Shown here in pieces: positions 32,693-34,678 of a stretch of 34,678 bases of DNA (positions within the stretch are counted from its first letter, which is position 1; each line of letters starts with the position of its first letter). The stretch is from Diplonema japonicum (lineage: Eukaryota; Euglenozoa; Diplonemea; Diplonemida; Diplonemidae): contig OZ025774.1 of NCBI GenBank assembly GCA_964019335.1, positions 1 through 34,678 of the forward strand, written 5' to 3'. The notes beneath the pieces were generated by a model that had not been told where the DNA came from, did no database searches, and was given only the letters and a program-made list of their open reading frames with translations. Both the position numbers and the translations under genes were made by a program.

Positions 32693-33934
32693 ATAACTGT
32701 TAGGATAGTAAGGTGCCCCCAAGGTGTCCCCAAAGGGGGTAGGGTATAGGACCCCAATATAAGGGGTACAGAGAGGGGGGGTTAGGATAAGGGTCTAATA
32801 CATAGGGGTTAGTACCAGTGGTTAGACAAGGGGTTAGTTAGTAGACAGTGTGTAGGGGCTAATACCACAGTATACAAGGGATAATGTACTACCCCCATAC
32901 CAGTGGTTACATACTCTCTGCTAACAGTGTGTGTCTCTGGTAACAGTGTGTGTCTCTGCTAACAGGTACTTACTACAGGCCCCCATACGTGCCCTGCTAT
33001 GGAATCCCCTGTTATGAGATACCACTACCAGACACCCTACTTGTGCTACCCCCAGAGAACACACCCTTCTGCTGGTGTTCCTGTTAGTTGGTGTTATCCC
33101 CAGATGTATAGCTACACCCTTCTGGAGCACTGCTTGTGCTACTACATGTATTACTACACACTGTCTGTGTTACTCTCTGTGTTAGTGTGTAGTGTGTTAC
33201 TGTACTTAGCTAAACAGTGTGCTTCCTCTTGTATGTTATGGATATCAGTACCTCTGGATGTACTCCCCACAGGCCTCCGTACCTCTGCTAACAGGTCCTA
33301 GCATCCCTAATCCCAGGATCTAAGGGTTCCAAGGGGTCCCAATCTAGGGGTTTACGTCCCTGTAGCTATGCAATTCCTGAAACCCTTGTGGGACACTACG
33401 GACGAATTCGTAGAATTACCTCGCTATATCCCCCACGCGCGCGCGCGCGCGTAAGGACATGAGTCCATATACAGGTCTCTACACCCTAATCCCCAGGTTA
33501 AAGCACCCTTTCTAAGGATACCTCTGTACAGCACACCCGTTATCAGGGGTTACACACTCTCTGCTGTTCTCTGATAATGTGTAGTTACTGTACTTACTGT
33601 TATCCCATGCATACTGTGGTATTACGTACTTCACACTGTCTATGTTCCTGTGTTATGGTACTTAGCTAAACAGTGTGTCTGTACTACCACCTGTATATGC
33701 TCCCCACAGGTATCCCAGATGTATAGCCACACCCTTATGGGATGATGTACTTACTATTAACATGTACTTCCATAGTTACTTACTTAGATACACTGTGTGA
33801 ATACTGGTGCAACAACATATTCACTGTGTTACACTGTCTGTACTAATGGTAGCACTACATGTCCCTAATACTACAGTATACAAGGGATAATGTACTACCT
33901 ACATATTACTAGATATACCCTGTACACCTAGATA

Positions 33935-33991
33935 CCCCTTTTAGGCCTGAAATGAGGTCCGAGGCTCACCGGGCCTTTTCCCAAAAAGGGG
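33935..33991 (+). ncRNA. 57-nt stem-loop element, unit 6
   Basis: As unit 5. Confidence 0.4.
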
Positions 33992-34105
33992 ATATCATTT
34001 CTCAGAATTGGTCTGGGACCATTCCCTTGAGTCTTCGAATAGAATGAGGTACCTACCAATAAAGTGGTATTTTGGGTATGCCCATAATCACCCCATATGA
34101 CCTAT

Positions 34106-34678
34106 CCTCTAGACACCCTATTATCTATGGTAGTACTACATGCCTCCATTGTGCTCTATGCACTACATACTATGTATTCCCTACGTACATACAGTATGTA
34201 TTGGTGTGCATGATATGGTATACAGTACATGGCACTGCATCCTGTGCATTGGTGCCATTGCCTGTGCTACTAGATATGCCCCTGTTCCTATCCTTCGTAC
34301 TTCTCCAGATTAGTGGTTTATTTAGTTCTCATGATTCCACTACTTCTGGTATCACTACCCTTCTCAGGATGCCTCTGTACTACTGACAGCACTAGATATC
34401 ATAGTTAGCACAGTATGTATCCCCTGTGCTCTATGCACTACATACTATGTATTCCCTATGTACATACAGTATGTATTGGTGTGCATGATATCATATACAG
34501 TACATGGCACCACCACAGCTACTGGTGGTATTACCTGTGTTAGCTAGAGATGGTGTAGTTCCATACTCCTGGTATTCTCTGAGTTAGTACTTCTAGTATT
34601 CCACAGGTTCCTCCACTCTCAGGATACCTGTGCTACTGATGTCATACTATGTACTAGCCATGATACCTATGACAGTAC
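34106..34678. repeat. Nested sub-repeat tract, unit 6 (incomplete)
   Basis: Left part only; matches unit 5 to the window end. Confidence 0.85.

Larger units (their letters stand above)
29905..34678. repeat. Tandem unit 6 (type B, cut by window end)
   Basis: Nearly identical to unit 5. The one difference I found is an extra G in the G run near 32775, which shifts the spacing to unit 5 from 5757 to 5758. The unit is truncated by the end of the window inside its sub-repeat tract. Confidence 0.95.

Overview
The window is a head-to-tail tandem array of six ~6 kb units: 1-6041, 6042-12065, 12066-18106, 18107-24147, 24148-29904, and 29905-34678 (cut by the window end). No long reading frame exists. 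Read with TGA as tryptophan, short open stretches match pieces of mitochondrial respiratory proteins: nad4, cob (two pieces) and cox3, plus a probable nad3 piece on the minus strand. I read this as a mitochondrial genome with genes in pieces. A constant region + variable cassette layout on ~6 kb molecules, TGA=Trp, scrambled modules and no recognisable tRNA genes are all known from diplonemids (Euglenozoa). That is my best guess for the organism, but the sequence does not prove it. Complex I genes argue against apicomplexans and dinoflagellates.

Layout. Units 1-4 (type A) carry a ~1.0 kb variable region (367-1378 in unit 1) with a nad4 module (+) and a nad3-like module (-). Units 5 and 6 (type B) carry a ~1.28 kb variable region (24503-25781 in unit 5) with, in order, a downstream cob piece, a cox3 piece, the upstream cob piece, and an unidentified unique island. 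The two cob pieces lie in the opposite order to the protein, so a mature message would need RNA-level joining (trans-splicing) or another source of cob. The modules are separated by recurring short elements: element E, about 28 bp, starting GAGTACTTACC; and a small hairpin, element H, after some modules.

The rest of each unit (~4.5-5 kb) is shared by both types. It holds, in order: a degenerate repeat tract; a ~294-bp sequence present twice in type A and once in type B; a GC-rich structured block with a 13-bp perfect inverted repeat and a (CG)8 palindrome; a repeat tract; a second smaller GC-rich block with another (CG)8; another repeat tract; a 57-nt strong stem-loop; and a ~1.8 kb tract of nested sub-repeats that includes a ~1.04 kb-spaced duplication. 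None of this constant region is convincingly coding.

The change from type A to type B is not at the cassette. It occurs inside the constant region at the end of unit 4, in the identical tract 23638-23810, and looks like a homologous recombination joint between two chromosome types. Units 3 and 4 look identical and units 5 and 6 nearly so, which fits rolling-circle concatemers or recent unit duplication. An assembly made from long reads of circular molecules could look the same. Nothing was computed here: all similarities were read by eye from translated sequence and family knowledge.
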